64,000 nucleotides of DNA from Epiperipatus broadwayi. Lineage: Eukaryota > Onychophora > Udeonychophora > Euonychophora > Peripatidae. The translations under genes were made by a program, and so were the position numbers. Under the pieces are notes generated by a model. That model was not told the DNA's origin. It searched no databases and saw only the letters and a program-made list of their open reading frames with translations. The DNA lies in contig JAQFVV010000233.1 of the NCBI GenBank assembly GCA_028023455.1, positions 1,260,501 to 1,324,500 on the forward strand. Direction: 5' to 3'. This document shows positions 1 to 11,598 of the stretch, one piece after another. Every line of letters starts with the position of its first letter. Within the stretch, counting starts at the first letter, position 1.

Positions 1-1000
1 TTCAAAAGACAGTTTACAGAATACTGTTAATGTTTTGAATACAACATATAAAGACTTTCGTTTATTAATTAATGTTTAAAAAAAAAATCAAATTCTTTAT
101 CAGTCAGCACAAAAGAATACTCCTCAACATCTTTTAACTTGGATGGTTATCAACTTGAAACTATAAGCCAGTTTAAACACCTTTGTAGTTTTATAGTAGA
201 AAGATGGCCTTAGGTATTGATATACAACACAGATTACAATGTGCTGCTACTACTTTTAACAAAATAAAAGCTACAGTATTTAATCATAGGGAAATAACTA
301 CTGCAACCAAGTTAGCTGTATGTTGTTTTGCCTAATTTATTATACAGAAGTTAAACTTAAGATATCCTATTGGCAATAATATAAATAAATATAGTGGAAA
401 AGTTTCATTGAAAGATGCTTCTAAAATATAAAAATATAATAGCAAGATTATAAAAACAATCAATATGTTCTTTAATTTTGGCAATATAATAACATATAGC
501 CCATTACTGTAAAATCACACTTTGTTGGAATGGGCCTATAAAATAAATGAACAATGCAATATTTCTTAAAAGAGTGTTTTATGATGAGCAGAGCTGCCTA
601 TTTATAATGATTATCTCAAAGACATTCCAAATAAATGCAAGGTCTATTGTTTCCATTGGAAAGATATAACAGAGAATGGAATATATTGGAGAGCTACAAT
701 TAGACAAAATGTTGAAGTATTTTAAAAAGAAAAGTTTTAATGCTGAAAAAATTAAAACAACATTATAAAATATCAAGTAAACAGAAAAATGGAACAATAT
801 GTTGTACATGTGGATATATTTGTGTTTCACAGGTTGGTTTATATAGTCATGCAAAACTCATTCATCATTCTATTTCTTGCTTTCTTTTTTTGAAGTTAGA
901 ATATCCATATTCATCTATGGCTGGCTGTTTATTATTATTAATGTTTTATATAACAATTTATAATGATTACTATATCTTTGATACTATTGAAATAAAATAA
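1..1000 (+). pseudogene. Decayed 3' end of a LINE (RT C-terminus and zinc-finger tail)
   Basis: Conceptual translation with frame changes gives the order seen at the C-terminus of many animal non-LTR reverse transcriptases: a segment like 'L..I..FKHL.S.I' near 140-180, then 'DIQHRLQCAATTFNKI' and 'ITTATKLAVC' near 215-320 (compare D..I..RI..A...F..L....I...TK..VY), then 'YWRATIRQNVEVF' near 685-725. The tail at about 800-870 reads CCTCGYICVSQVGLYSHAKLIH, a C2H2-like knuckle of the C..CG..C.S..GL.SH....H type often found at the end of such ORFs. Several stops and frameshifts break it, so it is dead. The upstream part lies outside the window. The clade is not certain; the zinc-finger tail is the strongest evidence. 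Confidence 0.5.
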
Positions 1001-4000
1001 CTATTTTGAAAATAACTTCATTAATTAAAATTTTTAGTTTAAAACATTTAAACTGTTATTTTACTATAAAGTTTAAATAAAATTTTTGCTTTTTTTATAC
1101 TCTTTTAGATTTAATTAATTAGTTTTATTTTTAATTATGTAAGAGAATTAATTATCTTCCTTTCAATAAATGCTTAAACATAAATTTATTTCAACAATGC
1201 ATATATATATATAACAATAGTATGGACAATAGGGGCAAATATGAGGAGATGACCAATCATCATCATCAACTTCACATGTTATAGTCAACGAACAAATATA
1301 AAGAACATGAGAGAATCATCATAGAATAAATAAGTAATTATAAAAATTACAAATTACATCACCAGCAGTAACAAAAATAAACAACACTCATATACTGTGA
1401 CTGGATCTAAAAGAGGTTCATAATCAAGATAGAGACTAATTATCTAGCCAATGCCAAATTTAGGGCATAATAGGAACACAATCATCTGCATATACATGCT
1501 TAAGTGCTAAAATATCTGTTACAATAAAAAATGCTGGAATCTTGACATATGCTGATTATCACTGATACTATACAATAATTTTCATTTTTAAAAAAAAAAA
1601 AAAATTCAGTGGATTGACTTTAAAGATGATCATTATTTTTGCACCCTCCAGAGAACCATCTGCATGTCCAAACATAACATTATACCCCTATATATTGAAA
1701 ATTAATCATTATTGCTCTAGAGCTAGCTTAAGATCATAAAGATTTTTGGTACCGAGGAACAAAAGAAAATATACATTTATATGCTTAATCTACCTTAATT
1801 TAAATAGTCTTAATAGAATAACTACAAATCTCTTAAATATTAGTGACCATTAGATCCCTAACAAACACTTTTCTAGAATTTTGACCAGTCATAGATTTTA
1901 AATTAATATAGCACTTAATTGGTAAGGGATACTTATATGTGTAATATTCATTCTTTTCACTATTGAATCAGCTTTCCAATGATGAAATTTTATTTTCTGT
2001 ATAACAAAATTTGCTTTTTTTAGAACCATTTTAGTAAAAAGAGTTTTTTTTTTACTTTCTTTTTTTTTGTTTTATAAATGTCATGAAAAAGAATAAATGG
2101 TAATATTCTTATTCCTAACACAAACATGTAAGTCTGATGAAAATATATTCTGAGGGCTTATAATCTAAAGCAATCATAATTTTATATGAAGCTTCAAAGA
2201 TAATATTTGATATGAATTGTAATTATATAATCTTTTATATATTTTTTAGATATAAATAAGTTATAATATTGTATAATAAAGATTTGTTTCATGCTCTCTG
2301 ATGCATATATATGTAATTCCTTGAGTTTAAAATCTAACCAATTGTAAATATGAGATTCCAGACATAATATTTTCTACTAACTGGAAATATATAAAATATT
2401 TCATATTTTCTTGATATAAATAACTTACAATGCAGTAAGTACAATAGTGGTTGTTTTAAGCTCTGTTTAGTATGTATCTGAACCTATAATTTTGTCATCT
2501 ATACATAAGTAATTATATTTTATTTTTTTTGCAAGCTATAAATATTTTTTCTATATTTTTCTACAAATATAATTTTTGCAAGTTATATTTATAATTATAT
2601 TTAATATAACAATTGATCTTAATTTTTTTTAAATAAAGTCATCTACCCAGTAAGTCATTAAGAATTTCCACAAAAGTAAATGAAATGTAGGATATTTATA
2701 ATAAAAAAAATTACTTGTATTTGGACTGTTTTCATTAATAAGCTACATTGCACTAAATTGAAAATTTTTTTTTACCTTATTTGTTTGTCATTATTTGTAG
2801 AAGCATAATATATATTGACCCTGAAAAAACTGTTTAGTCTTTTATTCTGTCATTTTTTCTCTTTGCTCTTTTATATCATATATTATTTTTTTTGCAACTA
2901 ACTTAAAATTAATTTTATTTTTTGATAAATTACAATTTCTAAAGTTCTCTTTGCATAATATCTAATATACAATGTTTATTGTTAAATATTTTTTTCATTA
3001 AAAAGAAATACATTTTTAGAAGATGTCTGTATAAAAGGATAAAATCTGGATCACCTAGTGCAAAATGGATGTCACCAGCAAATACACATTTCAAGATTTA
3101 ATAATGAAGAATTATTTCAGCTAAATCATATTATATATTATTTTTTTCAAAATAGTAAGACAAATATGATGAAACTATCTATAAAAATATCATTTTAACA
3201 TTTAACTTTCAAAATTTAGAATTTGTGAATCTATGTAAAAATAAACATTTTTAAAGATGTTACAAATCTTTTCCCCCAAATTTTAAAGGTAAGGTCTATT
3301 ATTTCAGCATTATTACATTCTTTTTTAGTTGCTCTTTCTAACAATGTATATAAATTTATATATAATGTATTCAAACTAAAAATAATATGCAAATTATATC
3401 ATGTATTTTTAAAAAAATTCAATTTGGCAACCCAGATTATTACAAGTTAAAGCACAACTATGATGAAATCAAGATACACATACTATCAATAAAAACATTG
3501 ACACTATTATTTTTTAACAATTATTTATTAATGTTGACCAATAAATAATAAATAATAAAATTCAGAAAAGATATGATATAACTATTCCGAATTTACTACA
3601 ATTCTACATAATAAATATAATTTTATAAAACAATATTATTTTCTGTAGATTGATACTAATTAATTAATTCTTAGTTTCTGGTTTATTTCCCTTCTTTTAG
3701 TAATTAAATATCAAAATGCTATTTCACAATAAGCGATAAAAAAAATTAAGACTAGCTAAGACCTTCTACCCCTCCCTTTTTATAAAAATGGGAGATCACA
3801 TACTCTTTTACATTATTGGGGAAAAAATGTTTAGAATAAAACAACTAAAATATTTATATAGTCAATTATTACCAATATTATATATAAAACATGTTTCAAC
3901 AACAAAAATCTAAATCAAAATTATTTATTATGATCAATTGTTATTAATGTTATAAAAATATTTGTAAAAATAGATATACACACTACTACATCTTATTACC

Positions 4001-5370
4001 ATGGATTTCATTATCTTTGTTTTCTTTTCTAGTTATAATTTCAGTCTTTATCCATTGTTTCCATTAAAAGTTTTATCCTGAATTATTTTTGTAGTTTCAA
4101 GTTTTCACTTGATAATTATAATATTAATTTACAAATTAACATAGATTAACAGAGTAGATTTCCACAAATTAAATTTATCCATTTTACAATATAACCAGAC
4201 TGAGACAGTCATGTTTTTGTATGAAAACACAAAGCTTGTTGATATTTTTTCAAGGAGTATTCTTCTACATTTTTTTAACCAACAGGCTATAAATTAGTTT
4301 GGTGAATCTTAGTTTTTAAATAAAGCTTAGAACATGGTTTTTTTAAAATTCATTTAAAAATATTTTTAACTAATCAGTAGTGAAGATAATCTTACTTCAG
4401 ACTAAAAGCTTAATTTCTTGCTCTTCTCTTCCCATCTGAACTGCTACTGCTCTTTTGCTCTCAACAGCTGGATCAATACTGACTGTTACAGACTAGATAT
4501 CAACATCTATCACTTTAGTCTGCTCTTTTTTATTTTTGTAACAATCTTGTTATACATCCAATCACACAATATTTCTAAAATGAAAACATTATAATTTGGC
4601 CATAATGGGAGTTATTTTCCTTCTTTTGTCTTTTAAATAATTAAAAATTTCAGATCATTGAAAAAACTCTCTGTAGTTAGTTTTTCTCTTCTTCATTGCC
4701 AAAAATGATATAAACCTTTATTTTCACTTTCATTTGAAAAACATTATACTTTGTTTTAGAGAGAAAATAAAAAAAAATCAAGTTGAATTAATTAAAACCC
4801 TGTTAAAATCTTATTTTTTCTTTTTAAAAACTGATAAACAACATTAATTAAAATTTTATTTATCTCTTAAGTTTTTAAAATTAAAAACTAGTAGATAAGC
4901 AAAATGACTAAAAAGAGAGAGCAAGAGAGAAAAAAATATCTATTTTATTCTTTTTTAAATACTTTTCTTTTTTTTTTTTACAACTAACACAATAAAAATA
5001 AATATTATATTAACAAGCTTAATAATGGCTATTCTGAAAGAAAAAAAACATGAGAAGAAATAATTCTTCTCAATATAAATCTGAAAATTGGATGGTGCTT
5101 AATTTGGTAATTTATAGATAAATGATAAATCCTTGCATATATGTAAATTCTTCTCATGTGACATAACAAGCAATCAATTTCAATGTTACTTTCTATACTA
5201 TCCTAAAAAAAAAAAAAAAAATTTCTAAATTTAATTAACATTGATACTAATGCTTACTATCAAACCATGTGTATCTTATACAATTAGTTCATACAAGATA
5301 TCCATGTTATATTTTCTGATTATAATTGATCAAATTATCTCTCAAAGCTTTTTAATTCACCCTTGCCCAA
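1001..5370. other. AT-rich intergenic DNA, no gene seen
   Basis: Very AT-rich sequence with many A or T homopolymer runs and short TA runs. No ORF with recognisable protein content, no RNA gene and no clear repeat boundary was found. A slightly less AT-rich patch at about 4380-4520 could not be identified. Confidence 0.6.
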
Positions 5371-5609
5371 AACATATATATATAAAAGATATATTTTGCA
5401 GTTTCATCCGTGTTAAAAAATTTAAATATTGATATACCGATGTTTTGACTTGATCACCCAAGTCATCCATGGGTGATAAAAGGTAGAAAGATGGTTGCAG
5501 AGGCACTATGATCACTGATTTTAAAAAAAACAACCATTAAAGTTCCACCAAATTAAGAAAGTTTTTTTAAAAAATCTTTGCAAATAGAAAGAAGTTTGCA
5601 TGTATCATC

Positions 5610-6392
5610 TCACTTATTGATACAATCTGGCCTTTTAAATATCCCAATGGCTTCTCTAATTTTGCACTGGTAGAGATTATCACTTCTGAATGTGATCCTG
5701 GTACTAGAAAAATCAATTTTATGACCTGAATCTACAATATGAAGTGAGAGTGCTGCTGATGATGAGTGTTGTTTAACTGCATTAGCATGCTCATCTCTCC
5801 TAACACTGATGCGATGATTACTCATACCTGTGTAAGAAGCTTTACAATTTTTACATGAGATTTGATAAACACCATGATATTCAAAAGGGATTAAATCCTT
5901 AGGCTTGGTTATTATATTGCTGATCTTTTGATGAGCAGAAAATACTGTATCTATATTATAGCATTTTAATATATGTCCAATACTGTCTGTAGTTCCTTTT
6001 ACATATGGAACACAAATCATAATAGCTGATTTATCATCTTTTTGTTTCCTATTTTGTCCATTTTGGGCTTGAAATAAGGCTTTTTTTTTTATAAATTTAT
6101 AATTATAAGTATTTGCTAACAAAGCACTATTAATATGATTTATTTCTTCTTTCGGATGTCACTTATCTAAAAGGTTAATTGCTGATTTAAAAGAATTTTG
6201 GCTACATAAACTATCTGAGTCGGGTGATGATGAGAATGTAAATGTAAATATCTGTCCGTGTGTGTATTCTTTCTGTAAATCGAAAAAAATAAACTAGTTG
6301 GTGTTCTGGTGACTAGAGCATCAAGAAAAGGGAGTTTTCCATCAGACTCTGTCTCCATTGTAAATTTAATATGAGGATGCATATTATTTAAA
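5610..6392 (-). pseudogene. Penelope-like ORF fragment: RT C-terminus plus GIY-YIG endonuclease (left arm)
   Basis: The - strand reads HPHIKFTMETESDGKLPFLD and then 'YRKNTHTDRYLH..SHHHP', the conserved C-terminal end of Penelope-like reverse transcriptase. After a frameshift near 6125-6165 comes a GIY-YIG nuclease domain: GVYQISC.NC....YTG (GIY and YIG halves), an arginine in 'HRISVRRDEHANAV', then the conserved 'SGHKIDF' and 'IREAIGIFKRPDCINK'. These elements use the nuclease with the RT for target-primed insertion. The fragment lacks the RT fingers and palm, so it cannot be active. It ends at a stop near 5610 relative to a longer tail still readable in the right arm. Confidence 0.85.
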
Positions 6393-6448
6393 TGTAAGAA
6401 AAAATCAACTAATTTATTTTCTCCATGTTGCCATATGACAAAAGTGTC

Positions 6449-7312
6449 ATTTAAATAATATGCATCCTCATATTAAATTTACAATGGATACAGAGTCTGA
6501 TGGAAAACTCCCTTTTCTTGATGTTCTAGTCACCAGAACACCAAATAGTTTATCTTTTTCGATTTACAGAAAGAATACACACATGGACAGATATTTACAT
6601 TTACATTCTCACCATCACCCAATTCAGATGGTTTCTGTAGCCAAAACTCTTTTACATAGAGCAATTAATCTTTCAGATAAGTCACACCTGAAAAAAGAAA
6701 TAAATCATATTAATAGGGTTTTGTTAGCAAATAGTTATAATTATATAAAAAAAAGTCTTATTTCAAGTCCAAAATGGACAAAATAGGAAACAAAAAGATG
6801 ATAAATCAGTTATTAGGATTTGTGTTTCATATTAAAAGGAACTACAGACAGTATTGGACATATATTAAAATACTATAATATAGATACAGCACTTTCTACT
6901 CATCAAAAGATCAGCAATATAATAACTAAGCCTAAGGATTCAATCCCTTTTAAATCTCATGGTGTTTATCAAATCTCATGTGAAAGTTGTAAAGCTTCTT
7001 ACATAGGTATGAATAATCATCACTTTAGTGTTAGTAGAGATGAGCATGCTAATGCAGTTAAACAATACTCATCACTATCAGCACTCTCACTCTATACTGT
7101 AGATTCAGGTCATAAAATTGATTTTTCTAGTACCTAGATCACATCCAGATGTGATAATCTCTACCAGTGCAAAATTAGAGAAGCCATTGAGATACTTAAA
7201 AAACCAGATTGTATCAATAAGCAAGATGATACATGCAAACTTCCTCCTATTTGGAAAGATTTTTTTAAAAAACATTCTTAATTTAACATTTTTGCTATTG
7301 GTGGAACTTTAA
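6449..7312 (+). pseudogene. Penelope-like ORF fragment: RT C-terminus plus GIY-YIG endonuclease (right arm)
   Basis: This mirrors the left arm. It starts at 'HLNNMHPHIKFTMDTE' (about 6449-6490), continues through 'YRKNTHMDRYLHLHSHHHP', breaks at about 6786-6820, then reads GVYQISCESCKASYIGMNNH with the nuclease arginine and 'DEHANAV' at about 6955-7060. A further frameshift near 7130 precedes 'VIISTSAKLEKPL' and the tail that encodes, in another frame, a 'LPPIWKDFF'-like end. The YIG half is intact here (YTG in the left arm). At least three disruptions make it a pseudogene. Confidence 0.85.
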
Positions 7313-7978
7313 TGTTTTTTTTTTTTCAAATCAGTGATTGTAGCATCTCTACAACTGTCTTTCTACCTTTTATCACCCAGTGGTTGACTTGTGTGATCAA
7401 GTCAAAATGTCGGTATATCAAAATTTAAATTTTTTAACATAGATGAACCTGCAAAATATGTTTTTTATATATGCAACCCATGAAAATCTTTGTATCAACA
7501 CACACACATATATATATATTTTGAACTACATCATTCTTTAACTTTGGTTGCCACTTTCATTTAAAAAACACTTATGGATAAAATACCCTCTGAAAAGTTT
7601 TCATAATTTATATCATGAGTTTTCAGGATCAATAGGAATTATCCATGTATGCATATAGAATGAGATCAATAAAAAAACTGGATGTCTAAATCATTTATAT
7701 AACAAACATTTTTTTAAAAAAACTATTTTTATTGATGTTTATTAGTATACATGTTAACTTTATAGACATATCATGAAATTCATGCATATTATAACATGAA
7801 TTAAATATTTTGAAAAATGTATTATAACAGGTATGGTTTCTTCATTTCCAACATACATATACATATATATTGCAAGAAAATCAAGCCATATATCACTTTA
7901 TTTAATAAATTTGTATTACAAATGTTATATAATGAACAGGCCAATAACTCTTAACAAGATTTTTAGAATATCCCTATT

Positions 7979-8016
7979 CTCAGACTGGTTTCTAGCTATG
8001 GCTTTCATCAGTGAGG
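7979..8016 (-). ncRNA. Hammerhead ribozyme-like motif (family B, left arm)
   Basis: Read on the - strand: stem I strand CTCA, core CTGATGA (8005-8011), a 12-nt stem II region with a 3-bp AGC/GCT helix, core GAAAC (7988-7992), a 2-nt loop, then GTC and the second stem I strand TGAG. This is the order of a type I hammerhead with minimal stem III. Stem II begins with an A-A mismatch, so activity is doubtful. Confidence 0.5.
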
Positions 8017-8191
8017 TATTAGGATATTCAAGAATTAGATGTAAAATACCAGGTCAAAACAAGCATTTTATCAAATGTTAACTATTAAGTAGAAAATTTC
8101 AGATTTTCTACTTAATAGTTTCTACTTAATAATTAGATAAAATGTTGGGCTTGGCCTGATATTTAACATCTAATTTTTGAATATCCTAGTG

Positions 8192-8230
8192 CCTCACTGA
8201 TGAAAGCCATAGCTAGAAAACAGTCTGAGA
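8192..8230 (+). ncRNA. Hammerhead ribozyme-like motif (family B, right arm)
   Basis: CTCA (8193-8196), CTGATGA (8197-8203), a 12-nt stem II region, GAAA (8216-8219), A-CA, GTC with predicted cleavage after 8225, then TGAG (8226-8229), which pairs with CTCA. The residue after GAAA is A instead of C, which weakens stem III. It is otherwise the mirror of the left-arm motif. Confidence 0.5.
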
Positions 8231-8464
8231 ATAGGAATATTTTGAAAAGCTTGTTAAGAGCTATTGGTCCACTCATTATATAATATTTGTAATACAAGGT
8301 TATTAAATTAAGTCACATGACATATGACTTGATTTCTTTGCATTATTATTGCTCTTAAGGATTTGGCAATTTTATATTGCTAAAGCTAATAATATATGGT
8401 GTATCTGAACTTAGTTCAGTCCCATCTAGCTATTTAAATTAGATAGCTAAATTTGAAGATGTGG

Positions 8465-8576
8465 ATGTCTAAAAATTTCAGATTTTCTACTTAATAGTTA
8501 ACTTTAGATAAAGTGCTGGGATGTCTAAAAATTTCAGATTTTCTACTTAATAGTTAACTTTAGATAAAGTGCTGGG
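8465..8576. repeat. Perfect 2 x 56-bp tandem duplication
   Basis: 8465-8520 and 8521-8576 are identical by eye, beginning ATGTCTAAAAATTTCAG. Perfect identity between units inside an old, diverged repeat suggests a recent duplication. Confidence 0.85.
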
Positions 8577-8618
8577 TTTGACCTGGTATTTTAAATGTAA
8601 TGCTTAAATATCTTAGCA

Positions 8619-8657
8619 CCTCACTGATGAAAGGCAGAGCCAGAAACTGATCTGAGG
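8619..8657 (+). ncRNA. Hammerhead ribozyme-like motif (family B, third copy)
   Basis: CCTCA (8619-8623) pairs with TGAGG (8653-8657), giving a 5-bp stem I. CTGATGA is at 8624-8630 and GAAAC at 8643-8647. Stem II is a 3-bp GGC/GCC helix with an AGA loop, in a different register from the other copies. The cleavage triplet is ATC instead of GTC, which leaves a C-A mismatch in stem III. Confidence 0.45.
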
Positions 8658-8965
8658 ATAAGGATATTCTGAAAAGCTTGTTAAGATCTATTGGCATGCT
8701 CATTGTATAGTATATATGTGCGTATAAACATTAGAGCTCTAAGAATAGGTGGATTTTTTATTTTTTTTTCCTTTGTTCAAAATTTAGAGAGCTTTTAATT
8801 CATAGTCCAGAAAAGAGTGATTAACTCCCTTTATTTACACCCACACACCCACACACACTATTATATATATATATAACCAAAAACAATTTTTGGATACAGC
8901 CACTTTAATATTTCAACCAGAAATATTAAAGTTCAAATCATTATTAAGTAGATATACACATATAT

Positions 8966-9734
8966 GTTAATCAAAATTATCCCAATCAATCAGACTAGCT
9001 AAGAAAATAATCTCTAAAACTTTACCAATGGTTTCACTGCTATGAGCATACTTTCAAGTGTTAAGAACTACAAAATAACAACATATTTAAACTAAACTTT
9101 ACCCACAATTCCACTTTCTTTTCATACACCCTTAATATTGAAAGAACTTTTAAATGAGTTAATCGCTTCAGAATCAAAATTTTTAATAACAAAGATTCTT
9201 TCTTTTTTTTATATTTCATTTTACTCAAAGAAGACAACCTTAGCTTCATCAAAATTAATAGTGTGGCCTGTATTTTTTTTCATGGATAAATTAATAGGTG
9301 AAAAGATACATGCCACATTATTAATTTTGATGAAGCAAAGGTTGTCTTATTTGAGAGAAATGAAATAAAAAAATTAAAGAAAAGTCAAGCATTGGTGGTC
9401 TAATGGTTATCATGGCTGCATTTCAAGCAGCTAACCCCGGTTCGCTTCCTGGCCAATGCATTTGACATATAAAAAATATATATTAAAGAATACTGTATTA
9501 TTAAAAATTTATGATTCTGAAGCAATTAACTTATTTAAAAGTACTTTTAATATTAGGAATGTATGGGAAGTGAGTGGAATTGTGGGTAATGTTTAGTTTA
9601 AATATGTTGTTATTTTGTAGTTCTTTACATATGAGAAGTCTGCTAATAACAGTGAAACCACTGATAGTGTTTTAGAGTTGATTTTCTTGGCTAGTCTGGT
9701 TGAGTTATAAATTTGGGGTAATTTTGATTATTTA
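8966..9734. repeat. Long imperfect palindrome (family D) interrupted by a tRNA-like insertion
   Basis: The sequence from about 8966 to 9268 is repeated as its reverse complement from about 9310 to 9734, around a spacer of about 40 bp. The inner arms share GAAGACAACCTTAGCTTCAT at 9228-9247 and its complement near 9335-9355. The right arm is broken by a 100-bp insertion (9382-9481) that the left arm lacks. No ORF or hammerhead core was seen. Confidence 0.8.
9389..9460 (+). tRNA. tRNA-Glu(UUC)-like pseudogene, retroposed into a palindrome arm
   Basis: A 72-nt cloverleaf can be drawn: a perfect 7-bp acceptor stem (GCATTGG/CCAATGC), A-box TGGTCTAATGGTTA, a perfect 5-bp anticodon stem (GCTGC/GCAGC) with loop ATTTCAA placing anticodon TTC at 9422-9424, and a T arm. 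The D stem has two mismatches and the T stem one. The invariant A58 in the T loop is C (GGTTCGC), so the B-box is also damaged. The 100-bp insert around it (9382-9481) is bounded by a 9-bp direct repeat, ATTAAAGAA (9373-9381 and 9482-9490), absent from the other palindrome arm. This points to an inserted, probably non-functional copy. Confidence 0.7.
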
Positions 9735-9919
9735 TTGACTAGTTAGTTTAGCTTTATGTTTTTAATGTTTACATATATGTTAATACAAACAATATATAAA
9801 AGTACATTCTCCACAATATTAGTAATTAATGTAAATGAAAAAAAAATAAGATAAAATGTGCGACAATACTAAAAAATATATTTTGTTGTGATGAAATTCT
9901 CTTCAAATTATTGAAGTCT

Positions 9920-10699
<780 letters not shown>

Positions 10700-11224
10700 A
10701 AAGCAACTGTGTAGAAAAATAATTGTATTTGCTTTTATTTATTTCCTTCAGTTAGTTAATATATTGATATTGGTATTGTTTAAGTGTTGATTGTTTTTAT
10801 GTATATATATATATATGTTCTATTAGATTTTTAAAATTAAATTAATATCAATTTGATTCAGAATATAAAAAAATTCAAATTATTATGTAGGCATGTATTG
10901 GATTCCTTTTTAATAAAATTGAATCAGAAAAAAAAAAGAATTTAATGCATATTTATTCAAATGATAACAGAAATAGTCAAGTTAATGATTTACATGTATT
11001 GGAGAATTTATTTTGATACAAATATTTTGATGTCAGTAATGTTAGAAAAGTATAGATATATTAAGACATGTATCAACTTATAGAAAAAAAAATAAACATC
11101 ACCTGTTTCTAAAACATACCACAGAACTCCCTTATGATTTTATTAAAATTTTATCTATACTTGACTTTTTTTTTATATTTGTCTTATAAAATTGCGAACT
11201 AACAAATTTAATAAAAGATAATTT

Positions 11225-11540
11225 TTTAAAAAAAATATTAAATACTTTTATTGACTGTGCACTAAAAAAAATAAAATAAAATAATTGTTTCTTCAACCAC
11301 AACTGGAATTTTTAGATTCAATTTAAAATAAGAGTATGGGAGAGGGATCCAGAAATTAATTAAGATTAATCTCTTATTATAAAAAATAGGGATTGGCTTA
11401 ATTAATTTCTGGGCATCCTCCTTCATACTTTTATTTCAAATTAAATCTAAAAACCCGATTGTGGTTAAACAAACAAATTTTTTTTTTTTTAGTACACAGT
11501 CAATAAAAGCATTTAATATAATTTTTTTTTTTTATCTGTA
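11225..11540. mobile_element. Foldback, MITE-like palindrome
   Basis: Inverted arms of about 145 bp (about 11225-11370 and 11395-11540) share TTTTATTGACTGTG and its complement near the outer ends and a TTAATTAATTTCTGG-type block near the centre. There is no ORF. This is the structure of a small non-autonomous foldback element; the superfamily was not identified because the outer ends merge with A/T runs. Confidence 0.65.
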
Positions 11541-11598
11541 TTAAATTTAAGTTTTTAGTATTGGCACAGTAAATGAAAATGTAAAACTATATATATAT

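Larger units (their letters stand above)
5371..7475. mobile_element. Head-to-head inverted pair of Penelope-like element 3' fragments
   Basis: The left arm (about 5371-6393, element on the - strand) and the right arm (about 6449-7475, element on the + strand) are imperfect inverted copies about 1 kb long, separated by about 55 bp. Both arms run from the same point inside the reverse transcriptase C-terminus through the GIY-YIG endonuclease to a 3' noncoding tail, so both 3' ends face outward. The ends share a segment (5437-5471 on - and 7381-7414 on +) holding a GACTTG/CAAGTC hairpin followed by a degenerate GAAAC-GTC-GG-like stretch. Penelope-like elements are known for partial inverted copies and terminal hammerhead motifs, but the CUGANGA box is not recognisable in these two tails. 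Confidence 0.85.
7869..8344. repeat. Palindromic repeat (family B) with hammerhead-like cores in both arms
   Basis: Two imperfect inverted arms of about 230-240 bp meet near 8096, where CTATTAAGTAGAAAAT and its complement form a tight hairpin. The right arm has a short extra duplication at the centre. Each arm carries a core of the type CCTCA-CTGATGA-...-GAAA-...-GTC-TGAG. No ORF is present. A third, single-armed copy follows at 8465-8712. Confidence 0.8.
8465..8712 (+). repeat. Third copy of family B, single-armed
   Basis: Matches the right arm of the 7869-8344 palindrome from its centre outward, including the hammerhead-like core at 8619-8657 and the flank after it. Its first part is duplicated (8465-8576). 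It then runs into a family E repeat end at about 8720-8940. Confidence 0.75.

Noticed and set aside
9389-9460. Functional tRNA-Glu gene
   Set aside because: D- and T-stem mismatches, loss of A58 and a target-site duplication indicate an inserted pseudogene.
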